The notes: generated from the letters alone by a model not told the origin. Shown: positions 17,993-27,662, counted from the stretch's first letter. The stretch is 64,000 bases of DNA from JAFGPL01 sp963781805 (GCA_963781805.1 CAWAHF010000004.1:2294001-2358000); one strand, 5' to 3'. A program made the numbers and translations.

Positions 17993-19651
17993 ATGATTCA
18001 GACGCTTAAAAATATCTTTCTTTTCAATCAGGACGCACCGTTGATATTTACCCGATTTTTTTTCTGGGGATTTTTTGCTGTGGTTCTTCTCATCTATTCT
18101 ATAATTTATAAAAAGAAAGCGTTAAGAAATGCCTACCTTTTCATCGTCAGCCTGTTCTTCTATTATAAAACCGGAGGTTTATTCTTCTTTATTCTAATTT
18201 TCTCAACGTTTACAGACTATTTTATAGGTCTTTCAATTTATAATTCCAAAAGCCCCCTCGGCAAAAGGCTGTTTGTAGCCCTGAGCATATTTCTAAATCT
18301 GGCAGTCCTGGCATTTTTTAAGTATGACTATTTCTTCACCGAGACCCTTAATGCGGTTTTCAAAACCCATCTGGAAGTTGTAACTCACGCTGCCAAATGG
18401 TCAAATGTATTTTTAGGAACACACTTCGATTTGGGAAAAATATTACCTCCGGTGGGGATTTCATTCTTTACTTTTCAGACCATAAGCTATTCGATTGATG
18501 TATACAGAGAGAAGGTGAAACCGGTTCGAAGCATGCTCGATTTTGGTTTCTATGTCTCGTTTTTCCCTCAACTGGTTGCCGGCCCGATAGTAAGGGCATC
18601 AGAATTTATACCACAGTTATACAAAGATTTCTCATTGACTAAGCAGGAATTTGGCATGGCAATTTTCCTCATCCTTAACGGACTGATGAAGAAAATGTTT
18701 GTGGGAGATTTTATTGCCGTAAACCTCATCGACAGAGTTTTTGCGAATCCCCATACCTATACCGGATTTGAAAACCTGATGGCATTGTATGGTTATTCAT
18801 TGCAGGTTTATTGCGACTTTTCAGGATATACAGACATTGCAATTGGGGTAGCATTACTTATGGGATTCACCCTCCCAAAAAATTTCAATTCTCCTTATAA
18901 GGCAAAGAACACAGGCGATTTCTGGAAACGGTGGCATATGTCTTTATCCTCCTGGCTAAAAGATTATCTTTATATTCCGATGGGTGGCAACCGAAACGGA
19001 TCCTTATTTACATGGATTAGTTTGTCGACCATTCTGATATTTGCAATTTTGCTGGCCGGAAAACTTTGGCTGGCTCCGATATTTGCTTCGGTTATCTTCT
19101 TTATCTGGCTAATGGCAAGATACTTTCCTGCTATTAAAAAAACCATCACAACAAACATCAATATTATGTTGACTATGTTGTTGGGTGGATTATGGCATGG
19201 ATCCAACTGGACCTTTGTGATGTGGGGCGGATTAAACGGAATCGGGGTTGTAACCTATAAATTCTGGAGAAAAATCAGTCCGTATGAGAACAATAATCAC
19301 TGGTTGGTCAATGCCTGGAAAATATTTCTGACGTTCAATTTTATAACATTTACGCGAATCTGGTTCAGAGGTGAATCGTGGAAAGGCACAATGGATTTGC
19401 TCCACCAGGTTACGGCGAGCTTTGGCGGCAGTATGGTTCCCCAAATGATTTCAGCTTACTGGAAAGTTTTTCTGATGATGATATTTGGACTAACTGTACA
19501 CTGGTTACCGGAAAAGACAAAGGTTTATTATCGTGATTGGTTCATCAATACACCCATCTGGATGAAAATACTCATTTGTGCAACCATTGTATTTGTAATT
19601 TACCAATCGCTTTCTGCCGGAATGCAACCGTTCATTTATTTTCAGTTTTAG
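17993..19651 (+). CDS. MBOAT family O-acyltransferase (AlgI/PatA-like)
   Basis: A 552-residue polytopic membrane protein that transfers acyl (usually acetyl) groups across the membrane to an extracytoplasmic polymer. Seen: about 11-12 membrane segments, the family motifs FFPQLVAGPIVRASEFIPQL, YCDFSGYTDIAIG, the long FWKRWHMSLSSWLKDYLYIPMGG loop, and the catalytic His in LLGGLWHGSNWTFVMWGGLNG. The organisation MBOAT plus periplasmic SGNH partner(s) is the same as in alginate (AlgI/AlgJ/AlgX), peptidoglycan (PatA/PatB) and teichoic acid systems. The acceptor here is unknown; the nearby lytic transglycosylase makes peptidoglycan possible. Confidence 0.92.
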   Translation: MIQTLKNIFLFNQDAPLIFTRFFFWGFFAVVLLIYSIIYKKKALRNAYLFIVSLFFYYKTGGLFFFILIFSTFTDYFIGLSIYNSKSPLGKRLFVALSIFLNLAVLAFFKYDYFFTETLNAVFKTHLEVVTHAAKWSNVFLGTHFDLGKILPPVGISFFTFQTISYSIDVYREKVKPVRSMLDFGFYVSFFPQLVAGPIVRASEFIPQLYKDFSLTKQEFGMAIFLILNGLMKKMFVGDFIAVNLIDRVFANPHTYTGFENLMALYGYSLQVYCDFSGYTDIAIGVALLMGFTLPKNFNSPYKAKNTGDFWKRWHMSLSSWLKDYLYIPMGGNRNGSLFTWISLSTILIFAILLAGKLWLAPIFASVIFFIWLMARYFPAIKKTITTNINIMLTMLLGGLWHGSNWTFVMWGGLNGIGVVTYKFWRKISPYENNNHWLVNAWKIFLTFNFITFTRIWFRGESWKGTMDLLHQVTASFGGSMVPQMISAYWKVFLMMIFGLTVHWLPEKTKVYYRDWFINTPIWMKILICATIVFVIYQSLSAGMQPFIYFQF

Positions 19652-19762
19652 GTTTTAGAAAAAATTTCACGCTTGAGCATCATCAAATCCATCTATTTCC
19701 TATATTTATAGATTGTTACCCATAATCTCAGGGACAAAAACTTCCATTACATTAAAGATTCT

Positions 19763-19770
19763 TATATTTG
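19763..19770 (+). promoter_or_regulatory. -7 element TATATTTG ahead of the MNT gene
   Basis: TATATTTG fits TAnnTTTG and ends 16 bp before ATG 19787, which argues against the earlier in-frame TTG at 19781 as the start. The words CCATCTATTTC and TATATTTATA also recur at about 19690 and 20709, suggesting duplicated spacer sequence. Confidence 0.5.
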
Positions 19771-19786
19771 TGAAAAAGTTTTGAAT

Positions 19787-20083
19787 ATGACAACCAAAGA
19801 TTATATTTTGACTACAATAAAGACCAACAAATCTGAGCTTTTAAGTTTTGGGATTCGAAATATTGGACTTTTTGGCTCTTATGTAAGAGGTGAACAGTCA
19901 GAAAATAGTGATATTGATATTTTAATTGATTTTGAGCCGGATAAGGAAAACTTTGATAATTATATGGCAGTTTATGATTTATTTGAACGACTCTTTAAAA
20001 ATGAGAGAGTTGAAATTATTACGAAAAATGGATTGAGCCCATATATCGGTCCCATGATTTTAAAAGAAGTAATTTATGTCTAA
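19787..20083 (+). CDS. MNT-type nucleotidyltransferase (antitoxin of HEPN/MNT pair)
   Basis: A 98-residue minimal nucleotidyltransferase. The signature GLFGSYVRGEQSENSDIDILIDF has the GS motif and the two metal-binding aspartates (D-x-D); the C-terminal part, with VEIITKNGLSPYIGPMILKEVIYV, is the usual ending of MntA-like proteins. In HEPN/MNT modules this protein neutralises the HEPN ribonuclease, in studied cases by AMPylating it. The start is ATG 19787 rather than the TTG at 19781. Its last 8 bp overlap the ATG of the HEPN gene. The antitoxin looks fully intact. Confidence 0.87.
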   Translation: MTTKDYILTTIKTNKSELLSFGIRNIGLFGSYVRGEQSENSDIDILIDFEPDKENFDNYMAVYDLFERLFKNERVEIITKNGLSPYIGPMILKEVIYV

Positions 20084-20417
20084 AGAACCACTTTAATATC
20101 TAAAACATATACGAGTTGAAAGCTCCTATATTCTTTCCGTTATAGGTAAAAGCATTACCAAAGATGATTTCTTAAATGATGAAACACTAAAAAGGGCTGT
20201 TGTCAGAAGCTTAGAGATAATTGGGGAAGCAACTAAGAAGATTCCGTCAGATTTTAAAATAAAGTGGAATTCCATTATTTGGAAAAATATGGCGGGGATG
20301 AGAGATAGATTAATTCATGATTACATGGGAGTTAATTATTCAATTGTGTGGGATGTGATTAAAAATAAGATTCCGGAATTACATAAACAGATAATTGAAG
20401 TGATTGAAAAAGAATAA
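20076..20417 (+). pseudogene. HEPN toxin gene interrupted by an in-frame TAA at codon 7
   Basis: The frame starting at ATG 20076 would encode 113 residues, but codon 7 (20094-20096) is TAA. After it the frame is open to TAA 20415-20417 and reads as a complete HEPN/DUF86 protein: YLKHIRVESSYILS, AVVRSLEIIGEATKKIP and the RNase motif R-x4-H in MRDRLIHDYMGV. One base change at the first stop position (for example AAA, GAA or CAA to TAA) explains it. No good restart codon precedes the HEPN core, so the toxin is probably not made unless the stop is read through. Confidence 0.85.
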
Positions 20418-20778
20418 AAAACGCTCAACTTTCCTTTTGTCATCTGTTTCTCAATGTTTATCTTCTATTAATTAATGCAAATTAAGAGTTTAAAAGTAAA
20501 TGATAAATTTAACTCCAGATCTGTTCGATTATCGGGCTTGGAACACATAGAGTTTCGCAATATTCGCTTAGTCTGCCTGCAACAGGCAGTTTTTCTTTGC
20601 GTTCCTGGCACATTCTTTGCGCGCTTTGAGGTTTAATTTCAATTAATTCCACAATCCAAAAATCATTCTATACATGTTTCAAAAAAAGTCTTATTTGATA
20701 CATCACCTAAACCATCTATTTCTTATATTTATAATTCCTTTAATTGATAAATTACCAAACCTATAAACCACACAAGTT
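20418..20778. other. Intergenic region between HEPN/MNT and alpha-2-macroglobulin
   Basis: 361 bp with no gene. It holds one terminator-like hairpin (listed separately) and otherwise AT-rich spacer with a segment around 20540-20640 that reads like degraded repeat sequence. The 20709-20730 words echo 19685-19710. Confidence 0.5.
20573..20596 (+). terminator. Rho-independent terminator-like hairpin
   Basis: Perfect 7-bp stem CTGCCTG/CAGGCAG with a CAA loop at 20573-20589, followed by TTTTTCTTT. It would end transcription from the MNT/HEPN genes, 156 bp after the HEPN stop. Confidence 0.6.
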
Positions 20779-23700
20779 ATGAAGAAGCTTTCCTTAACCT
20801 TCAAATCCGTTTTTTTCATTTGTATCCTATTAATATCCCTTACCGGTTGCCATAAAAAACCGAAAAACGATATCGTTTACAGTGAGGAAGTTGCGAAAAT
20901 GATAAATTATGTGACTTCCGGCAACATTAGCAGTTACGATGAAATAAAAATTGAATTCAATGATCCGGTTGTTGAATCAGATGCGTTGAATAAACCCCTC
21001 AATAACAATATATTTTCTTTCAGACCTTCGATAAATGGTATTGCTGCCTGGACCAGCAGAAATACTCTCACATTCAGACCCGAAAAAGAGCTCCCGACAC
21101 GAAAGGAGATTTTTGGAAAAGTAAATCTTGAGTTGTTGTCTGAAGATTTCAAATCGCGCAACCTGGGAAATATCGAATTCAGAATTTATGTTACAGGTCG
21201 TGAAGTAAGTTCCTATAAAACTGATTTAATTCTTAAAGACAGAAACAATCCTAAAATATTACAATATACCGGAACAATTGAATTCTCTGAAAAGACAGAT
21301 ATTGAGCAGTTACAAACATCTGCTGAACTAAAACAAGGTTCAAAAGAATATACTCTCCATTGGAAAGAAACTGGTGATAATAAATCGTTTGAATTTTTAA
21401 GCGATGATATTGAACGGGAAGAAAAAACCAAAGATTTCACCTTTCGTATTAATAAGAACAAACTCGGTCTGTCAGAAGACTTTGAGAGGGAGTTTGAAGT
21501 TACTCCTTTGCAGGAAATGAAGATTACAAATATTGTGAAAGAAGAAGAAGGCAAAAGTCCCCGGCTTCGCATTGAATTCTCAGATGAGATTGATATCAGT
21601 CAGGATGTTTCAGGTTTTTTCTCCATTGAACCAAAAACAGAAACCAATGTAAGCAAGTTTGGCAGTTCGGTGGTAATAGACGGAGATTTCAGGTACGGCG
21701 GTCAGTATTCGTTGACAATTGCCGAAGGTATAACGAGCCGTTGGGGAACCAAAACAAAGAAATCAGAAACCAAAACCATCAAATTCTCTGATCTCCCGCC
21801 GCAGATAGAATTTGTAAGTGACGGAATAATTCTTCCCACCTCAAATAACCAGAAGCTTCAGTTTTACAGCAGTAATGTCAGTCGTGTTCATCTTGAACTT
21901 AAGCGGGTGTATAACAATAATCTGAGAGAGTTTATGCGTAACGAGCAAATCAGCAGTCTTAAAAACCGGCATAACGAGTTTTCAGGTTCTTACACCAGCA
22001 ACATTGGGGTGATTGTTCTAAACCAGACACTTGAAATTGGAGATGAAAAAAACAAATGGCTGCTGCATGAAATCGATCTGAAAAATATTATCAAGGATGA
22101 TCCGAACGGACTATACCTTGTACGATTGAATTTTAACCCAAGGGATATCCTTGTGGATGTAAAAGACGATGTATATAATTATATACAGGAACAGGGGCAG
22201 ATCTATAAACCCATTATAATTTCTGATATTGGCCTAACCGTAAAAAACACCAAAAACGGTTATGTGGTCTTTGCTACCGACATTAAATCGGCTCAGCCAT
22301 TAGGTGGAGTCTATGTAGAGCTTTTTCCGTACTGGGATGATGAGGTTATCGCTTCTGGCACAACCAACAACAAAGGCATGGTTGAACTTTCCAAAAGAAA
22401 TTATTATTCTGCCGAGTATGTAATCGCTTCAAAAAACGGTCAGAGCAGCATCATGAAACTGGATGAGATGGAATGGAACACTTCCGGATTCGATGTAAGT
22501 GGTGTGGAATCAACCGACGATGGTATTCGTGCCTATATCTATACCGAGAGAGGTGTATATCGTCCAGGAGATGAAATAAATCTTTCGGTGATTGCCCGAA
22601 ATGAAAACAATACGTTTCCCGATCGGCATCCGGTTCAATTAAGACTTTTTAATCCCGAAGGCCAGATGATCTATGAAACCACAAATTCTGAAGGGAATGA
22701 CGGTTTTTATTCTTTCAATCTGAAAACCCAGGAAAGCGCCCCTACAGGCAATTGGGAAGTAACTATCGATGTCGGAAGCAGAACATTCTATCATGTAATT
22801 AAAATTGAAACGGTTGTTCCATATAAACTTAAAGTAAATATTGAACCTGCTGCCGATAAAATAAAATGGAACGATCAATATCTTGAGTTTGATATCAACA
22901 GCAAATATCTTTTTGGAACACCTGCGGCAGGTCTCAGCGCCGAAGCCGAAGTTGAGATTCGTGAAATGGACAAGAAATTTCCCAAATACGAAGATTTTAT
23001 TTTTAAAAATCAATTTGTTGATTTTCAATATATCAAAACCAGCATTTATAAGGGTAACCTGGATACAGCCGGAAAGGCGCATGTAAAATGGTCATTGCCG
23101 GCATTTAATAATGTACCCTCAGCCTTACAAGCCAGATTATCGGTTTCTGTTCTTGAGAAAGGAGGAAGGCCGAATCAAAACTGGGCGACCATCCCGATAG
23201 ATCCTTATCAGTATTACGTGGGAATGAAACTTCCGGGCAAAGGATACTCCTATGTTAGAACAAATGAAGAACTAAGAATCCCTGTTATCCTGCTCGATGG
23301 ACAGGGAAATCCTGTACCGGATAAGAAACTTACTTACAGAATTTATAAAAATACTTCCTATTGGTGGTATCAATACCAGAGTAGAAACAAGTTCAGGTTG
23401 AAATTTAAAACTGATCGTAGTACGGTTCTTGTAAAAGAAGGGAATCTGACTTCAAAAGATAAGGTCTTCTTTCTCACATTCAAACCGGATGAAAGAGGTG
23501 AATACCTAATCGAAGTTCAGGCAGGGGATTACAATGGACACAAAGCAGGTTTCTTCCTGAATGCATATCCATGGGGTTATATGCCGGAAGGAGATCAGGA
23601 TGCCGGTACACTCTTGTTGAGATCAAATAAAAGTAAATATTATACGGGTGAGGAAGCCATCATTAATTTCCCTGCACCGGATAAAGGATCCATTCTGCTC

Positions 23701-26241
23701 ACCGTGGAAAGAGGGACTGAAATTCTGAGTTCGGATTGGATCCAACCCGAGATTGTGGATAATGAAGTGAATATACGCATTCCGATCACAAAGGAAATGA
23801 CTCCTACCTCTTACGTAACGGTATCTGTAATTCAACCACATAATCAGACAGTTAACGACCGGCCCATCAGGATGTTTGGAATATTACCCCTGAATGTAGA
23901 GGATCCGGAGACTCGACAGAGTATCTCGATTGAAATGCCTGATGAACTCAAACCGGAACAACCCTTCGAAGTAAAGATTCATACCATGGACAGAAAGCCC
24001 ACTCAATTCACAATTGCAGTGGTTGACGAAGGTCTGCTTGATCTTACCTATTTCAGAACCCCGGATCCATGGAAAGAGTTTTTCAAGAAACTTCGGTTAC
24101 AGGTACGAACGTTCGATTTGTTTTCACATATCATAGGGGCAAACAAAGGCGATGTGTTTAAAGTGTTTTCTGTAGGCGGTGATATGGATTATCGCGAATC
24201 GCAGTTGCAACCCGAAAGAGGAAGACGCAGATTCAAACCGGTAAGCATGTTCCAGGGTCCGCTTATGACTGATAATAATGGCGATGCAGTTGTGAAATTT
24301 GATATGCCGAATTATGTGGGTTCAGTCCGTGTAATGGTGGTTGCGGCCAGAAAAAACACCTATGCAAGTGTGGATAAAACCGTGCCGGTGAAATCTGGTT
24401 TAATGATACAAACATCACTCCCAAGAGCATTGAAACCGGGTGATAAATTTGAATTACCGGTAACAGTGTTTGCCATGAAAGATAATATCGGAAAGGTGGA
24501 TGTTACTGTGACAACCGATGGTCCCGTTGCTGTTTCGGGAGCCAGGACTCAGACCATTTCCTTTTCCAAAAATGGTGAAAAGGACTGCAAATTTACGCTT
24601 AGTACAAAAATGGAGGTAGGCCAATCGAAGGTTATAATTAAGGCCAAATCAGCATCCTATACAGCCAAAGATGAAGCCGATATCATGATAAGTCCGTCTT
24701 CACCCAGAATCTACGATGCTCAGGAAAAGATGTTAAATACAGGAGAATCAGTGACATTTCCGTTATCCGATAAGGGTATTAAAGGCACAAACAGGGCAAG
24801 ACTTACCTTAAATCTTTTCCCTAACATGGAGTTCAGTCATCGGTTGGAATGGTTAATTCATTATCCTTATGGCTGTATTGAGCAAACCACATCTTCGGTA
24901 TTCCCTCAACTTTATCTGAAAGAGATTATGGGAACTTCGGAAGATAAGCAAAAAGAAATTGACAAAAATATCAATGCAGGCATTGACAGGTTAAAGAGAT
25001 TCCAGGTTTCTTCCGGTGGGTTCAGTTATTGGCCGGGAGAATATGAAGCATCTCAGTGGGGTACCAACTATGCGGGACATTTCCTGATTGAAGCAAAGAA
25101 AAAAGGCTATTATGTGCCGGATGGCATGTACAGTAATGTGATAAACTATTTGAAAAGGCAGGCCAAAAATCATCAGGGAAATGATATGGAACGGATCAAC
25201 CGTGCATATGTATTGGCAATTGGCGGTGAACCGGTAGTAAGCGAAATGAACCTGATCAAAGAAAATGAACTAAGCAAGTTGAACAATACACAAAAATGGA
25301 TGCTGGCGGCTTCCTATAAAATGGCTGGTGTGAAAACCACAGCTGCAAGTTTGATAAAAAATGTGGATAAAAAGGCAGATGAGTACAGTGAGTTCGGAGG
25401 ATGTTATGGTTCCACCTACCGCGATTATGCAATTATTTTATATACCTTGATTGTAATGGAAGATATGCAGGAGGCAGAGTTGCTGGCAAAAGAAATTGCT
25501 AAAAAACTAAGCTCAGATTACTGGTATTCAACCCAAACCGTTGGATATATGCTGCTTTCATTGGGTAAATATTTTGAAAGCGCTAATATTTCAGGATCAA
25601 GCAATCCCAACTTTGTCGGATATGTGACCTTGCCGGGTGGTAAGAAAGTGGAATTCGATATAAAAAATAAATATGAACTCGATATTAAGGAAGGATTCGG
25701 TCAGAATATTGAACTATTTCTGGACAGCAGATCCTCCGTTTCCAAAGCTTATGCAACGTTGTCGTGGGATGGCGTCCCGCTAACAGATGAAACAAAGGAT
25801 GAATCGAAAAATATTTCGGTGACCGTGGAATGGATGGGAGAAAATGGATCGAAGATCAATCCCGGACAATTGACGCAGGGGACGACCATTTGGGGACATT
25901 TTACAGTAGAAAATCAGAGCAATGTCCCTAAGATCGAAGACGTGGCCCTGGTTCAGATTTTGCCTTCCGGTTGGGAAATAGAAAATACAAGATTAAGTGA
26001 AGAAAATGTTCCTGCCTGGATGAGTGGATTGAATCTTAATCATGAGCAGTACCTGGATATCAGGGATGATCGTATTATGTGGTTTTTTGATCTCACCCAA
26101 AGCTCCTTCGACTTTGTAGTTAAGATAAACACTGTAACCAGCGGGGAATTTTATTTACCCCCTACCCTTGCCGAGGCAATGTATAACAATGATTACAGGG
26201 CTACGCGAGCAGGAAAAAAGGTAGTGGTGAGTTCGAGATAA
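20779..26241 (+). CDS. Bacterial alpha-2-macroglobulin lipoprotein with intact thioester
   Basis: A 1820-residue periplasmic protease trap. Seen: signal peptide with lipobox Cys (LTGCHKK, about residue 24), an array of beta-sandwich MG domains, the MG-domain marks YIYTERGVYRPGDEINLSVI and FTIAVVDEGLLDLT, the start of the A2M core at FKPVSMFQGPLMTDNNGDAVVKFDMPNYVGSVRV, the thioester motif C1366-I-E-Q1369 in YPYGCIEQTTSS, and the alpha-toroid after it (FSYWPGEYEASQWGTNY). Length is typical of the YfhM type. Family members often pair with pbpC (penicillin-binding protein 1C); none is adjacent here, the next 1.8 kb being DUF559 repeats and then an unrelated kinase. Confidence 0.95.
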   Translation: MKKLSLTFKSVFFICILLISLTGCHKKPKNDIVYSEEVAKMINYVTSGNISSYDEIKIEFNDPVVESDALNKPLNNNIFSFRPSINGIAAWTSRNTLTFRPEKELPTRKEIFGKVNLELLSEDFKSRNLGNIEFRIYVTGREVSSYKTDLILKDRNNPKILQYTGTIEFSEKTDIEQLQTSAELKQGSKEYTLHWKETGDNKSFEFLSDDIEREEKTKDFTFRINKNKLGLSEDFEREFEVTPLQEMKITNIVKEEEGKSPRLRIEFSDEIDISQDVSGFFSIEPKTETNVSKFGSSVVIDGDFRYGGQYSLTIAEGITSRWGTKTKKSETKTIKFSDLPPQIEFVSDGIILPTSNNQKLQFYSSNVSRVHLELKRVYNNNLREFMRNEQISSLKNRHNEFSGSYTSNIGVIVLNQTLEIGDEKNKWLLHEIDLKNIIKDDPNGLYLVRLNFNPRDILVDVKDDVYNYIQEQGQIYKPIIISDIGLTVKNTKNGYVVFATDIKSAQPLGGVYVELFPYWDDEVIASGTTNNKGMVELSKRNYYSAEYVIASKNGQSSIMKLDEMEWNTSGFDVSGVESTDDGIRAYIYTERGVYRPGDEINLSVIARNENNTFPDRHPVQLRLFNPEGQMIYETTNSEGNDGFYSFNLKTQESAPTGNWEVTIDVGSRTFYHVIKIETVVPYKLKVNIEPAADKIKWNDQYLEFDINSKYLFGTPAAGLSAEAEVEIREMDKKFPKYEDFIFKNQFVDFQYIKTSIYKGNLDTAGKAHVKWSLPAFNNVPSALQARLSVSVLEKGGRPNQNWATIPIDPYQYYVGMKLPGKGYSYVRTNEELRIPVILLDGQGNPVPDKKLTYRIYKNTSYWWYQYQSRNKFRLKFKTDRSTVLVKEGNLTSKDKVFFLTFKPDERGEYLIEVQAGDYNGHKAGFFLNAYPWGYMPEGDQDAGTLLLRSNKSKYYTGEEAIINFPAPDKGSILLTVERGTEILSSDWIQPEIVDNEVNIRIPITKEMTPTSYVTVSVIQPHNQTVNDRPIRMFGILPLNVEDPETRQSISIEMPDELKPEQPFEVKIHTMDRKPTQFTIAVVDEGLLDLTYFRTPDPWKEFFKKLRLQVRTFDLFSHIIGANKGDVFKVFSVGGDMDYRESQLQPERGRRRFKPVSMFQGPLMTDNNGDAVVKFDMPNYVGSVRVMVVAARKNTYASVDKTVPVKSGLMIQTSLPRALKPGDKFELPVTVFAMKDNIGKVDVTVTTDGPVAVSGARTQTISFSKNGEKDCKFTLSTKMEVGQSKVIIKAKSASYTAKDEADIMISPSSPRIYDAQEKMLNTGESVTFPLSDKGIKGTNRARLTLNLFPNMEFSHRLEWLIHYPYGCIEQTTSSVFPQLYLKEIMGTSEDKQKEIDKNINAGIDRLKRFQVSSGGFSYWPGEYEASQWGTNYAGHFLIEAKKKGYYVPDGMYSNVINYLKRQAKNHQGNDMERINRAYVLAIGGEPVVSEMNLIKENELSKLNNTQKWMLAASYKMAGVKTTAASLIKNVDKKADEYSEFGGCYGSTYRDYAIILYTLIVMEDMQEAELLAKEIAKKLSSDYWYSTQTVGYMLLSLGKYFESANISGSSNPNFVGYVTLPGGKKVEFDIKNKYELDIKEGFGQNIELFLDSRSSVSKAYATLSWDGVPLTDETKDESKNISVTVEWMGENGSKINPGQLTQGTTIWGHFTVENQSNVPKIEDVALVQILPSGWEIENTRLSEENVPAWMSGLNLNHEQYLDIRDDRIMWFFDLTQSSFDFVVKINTVTSGEFYLPPTLAEAMYNNDYRATRAGKKVVVSSR

Positions 26242-26317
26242 ATTTTACTCTTAATAGTAACATAGATTTAAAGAAAAGTCAAAATTTATTCATCAATTTA
26301 TTGATCCCATGCTCTTT

Positions 26318-26345
26318 CCCCTCTTGAGAGGGGTTAGTAGTGTGA
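26318..26345 (+). repeat. Solo end repeat of the DUF559 element family
   Basis: CCCCTCTTGAGAGGGG at 26318-26333 followed by TTAGTAGTGTGA. It matches the complement of the element's right end (TTAG variant) with one mismatch and has no gene attached. It stands 69 bp ahead of the first complete element, and both are preceded by CCATGCT(C)TTT-like sequence. Confidence 0.8.
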
Positions 26346-26454
26346 ATTCCTTCAAATATCTTTATTAATGAGTAATATTAATCGCATATTTTCATCATTT
26401 AAACCCATGCTTTTCCCCTCTTGAGAGGGGCCAGGGGTGTGATAAAAGACTATT

Positions 26455-26844
26455 ATGAAGAAAAAGCTAAATTTTGTCCCTTATAATCCAAAGCTGAAAA
26501 TATTAGCCCGCAACCTTCGGAATAATTCTACCAAAGCTGAAATTTTATTATGGCATTATTTAAAGGGAAAGCAAATAAAGGGTTATGACTTTCACAGACA
26601 AAAACCAGTTGATAATTATATACTTGATTTCTTTTGTCCGAATTTAATGTTGGGAATTGAATTGGATGGGTATTCCCACAATTTCGACGAAATAGTTGAA
26701 AAGGACATAAAAAAAGAATTAAAAATGAAAGAGTTGGGAATTGCCATCCTTAGGTTTGATGATAGTGAAGTAATGGATGATATGGATAATGTATTGAAAG
26801 TGATTGAAGGATTTATTGATGAATATGAAAAGTCACACCCCTAA
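26455..26844 (+). CDS. DUF559/Vsr-like endonuclease domain protein, copy 1
   Basis: A 129-residue single-domain protein of the DUF559 family in the Vsr/PD-(D/E)XK nuclease fold. Seen: the N-terminal RNLRNNSTKAEILLWHYLKGKQIKGYDFHRQKP block, the catalytic pattern with Asp in NYILDFFCPN, then Glu and Asp in GIELDGYSH, and the terminal ILRFDDSEVMDD block. It lies inside a pair of palindromic inverted repeats, with its SHP-stop end encoded by the right repeat. Versus copy 2 it has Ile for Met in KDIKKELK and Glu for Lys in KMKEL. Biological role of these small nucleases is not established; association with repeats suggests they process or mobilise them. Confidence 0.88.
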   Translation: MKKKLNFVPYNPKLKILARNLRNNSTKAEILLWHYLKGKQIKGYDFHRQKPVDNYILDFFCPNLMLGIELDGYSHNFDEIVEKDIKKELKMKELGIAILRFDDSEVMDDMDNVLKVIEGFIDEYEKSHP

Positions 26845-27058
26845 CCCCTCTCAAGAGGGGAAGTGATAGCACTTAGATCAAATTTTAGGTTGAATGCTGA
26901 AAGTACAGTCATGGAATTTCAAATATCATGCTTAAATAATTTAAGTTTCAAGAATGTGATTTATATTCCTTATTTATACTTTAAGCATAGCCAAAGATTT
27001 AGTCCTTAACTCTAAACTCCCCTCTTGAGAGGGGCCAGGGGTGTGATAAAAGACTATT

Positions 27059-27448
27059 ATGAAGAAAAAGCTAAATTTTGTCCCTTATAATCCAAAGCTG
27101 AAAATATTAGCTCGCAACCTTCGGAATAATTCTACCAAAGCTGAAATTTTATTATGGCATTATTTAAAGGGAAAGCAAATAAAGGGTTATGACTTCCACA
27201 GGCAAAAACCAGTTGATAATTATATACTTGATTTCTTTTGTCCGAATTTAATGTTGGGAATTGAATTGGATGGGTATTCCCACAATTTCGACGAAATAGT
27301 TGAAAAGGACATGAAAAAAGAATTAAAAATGAAAAAGTTGGGAATTGCCATCCTTAGGTTTGATGATAGTGAAGTAATGGATGATATGGATAATGTATTG
27401 AAAGTGATTGAAGGATTTATTGATGAATATGAAAAGTCACACCCCTAA
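27059..27448 (+). CDS. DUF559/Vsr-like endonuclease domain protein, copy 2
   Basis: Second copy of the 129-residue nuclease, exactly 604 bp after the first. Residue differences from copy 1 are only KDM for KDI and KMKKL for KMKEL; the catalytic Asp, Glu and Asp positions are unchanged, so the protein should be as active as the others. Some silent changes (for example in the RNL and HRQ codons) distinguish it at DNA level. It has the same 13-bp leader behind the left palindrome and the same SHP-stop end within the right palindrome. Confidence 0.88.
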   Translation: MKKKLNFVPYNPKLKILARNLRNNSTKAEILLWHYLKGKQIKGYDFHRQKPVDNYILDFFCPNLMLGIELDGYSHNFDEIVEKDMKKELKMKKLGIAILRFDDSEVMDDMDNVLKVIEGFIDEYEKSHP

Positions 27449-27662
27449 CCCCTCTCAAGAGGGGAAGTGATAGCACTTAGATCAAATTTTAGGTTGAATG
27501 CTGAAAGTACAGTCATGGAATTTCAAATATCATGCTTAAATAATTTAAGTTTCAAGAATGTGATTTATATTCCTTATTTATACTTTAAGCATAGCCAAAG
27601 ATTTAGTCCTTAACTCTAAACTCCCCTCTTGAGAGGGGCCAGGGGTGTGATAAAAGACTATT

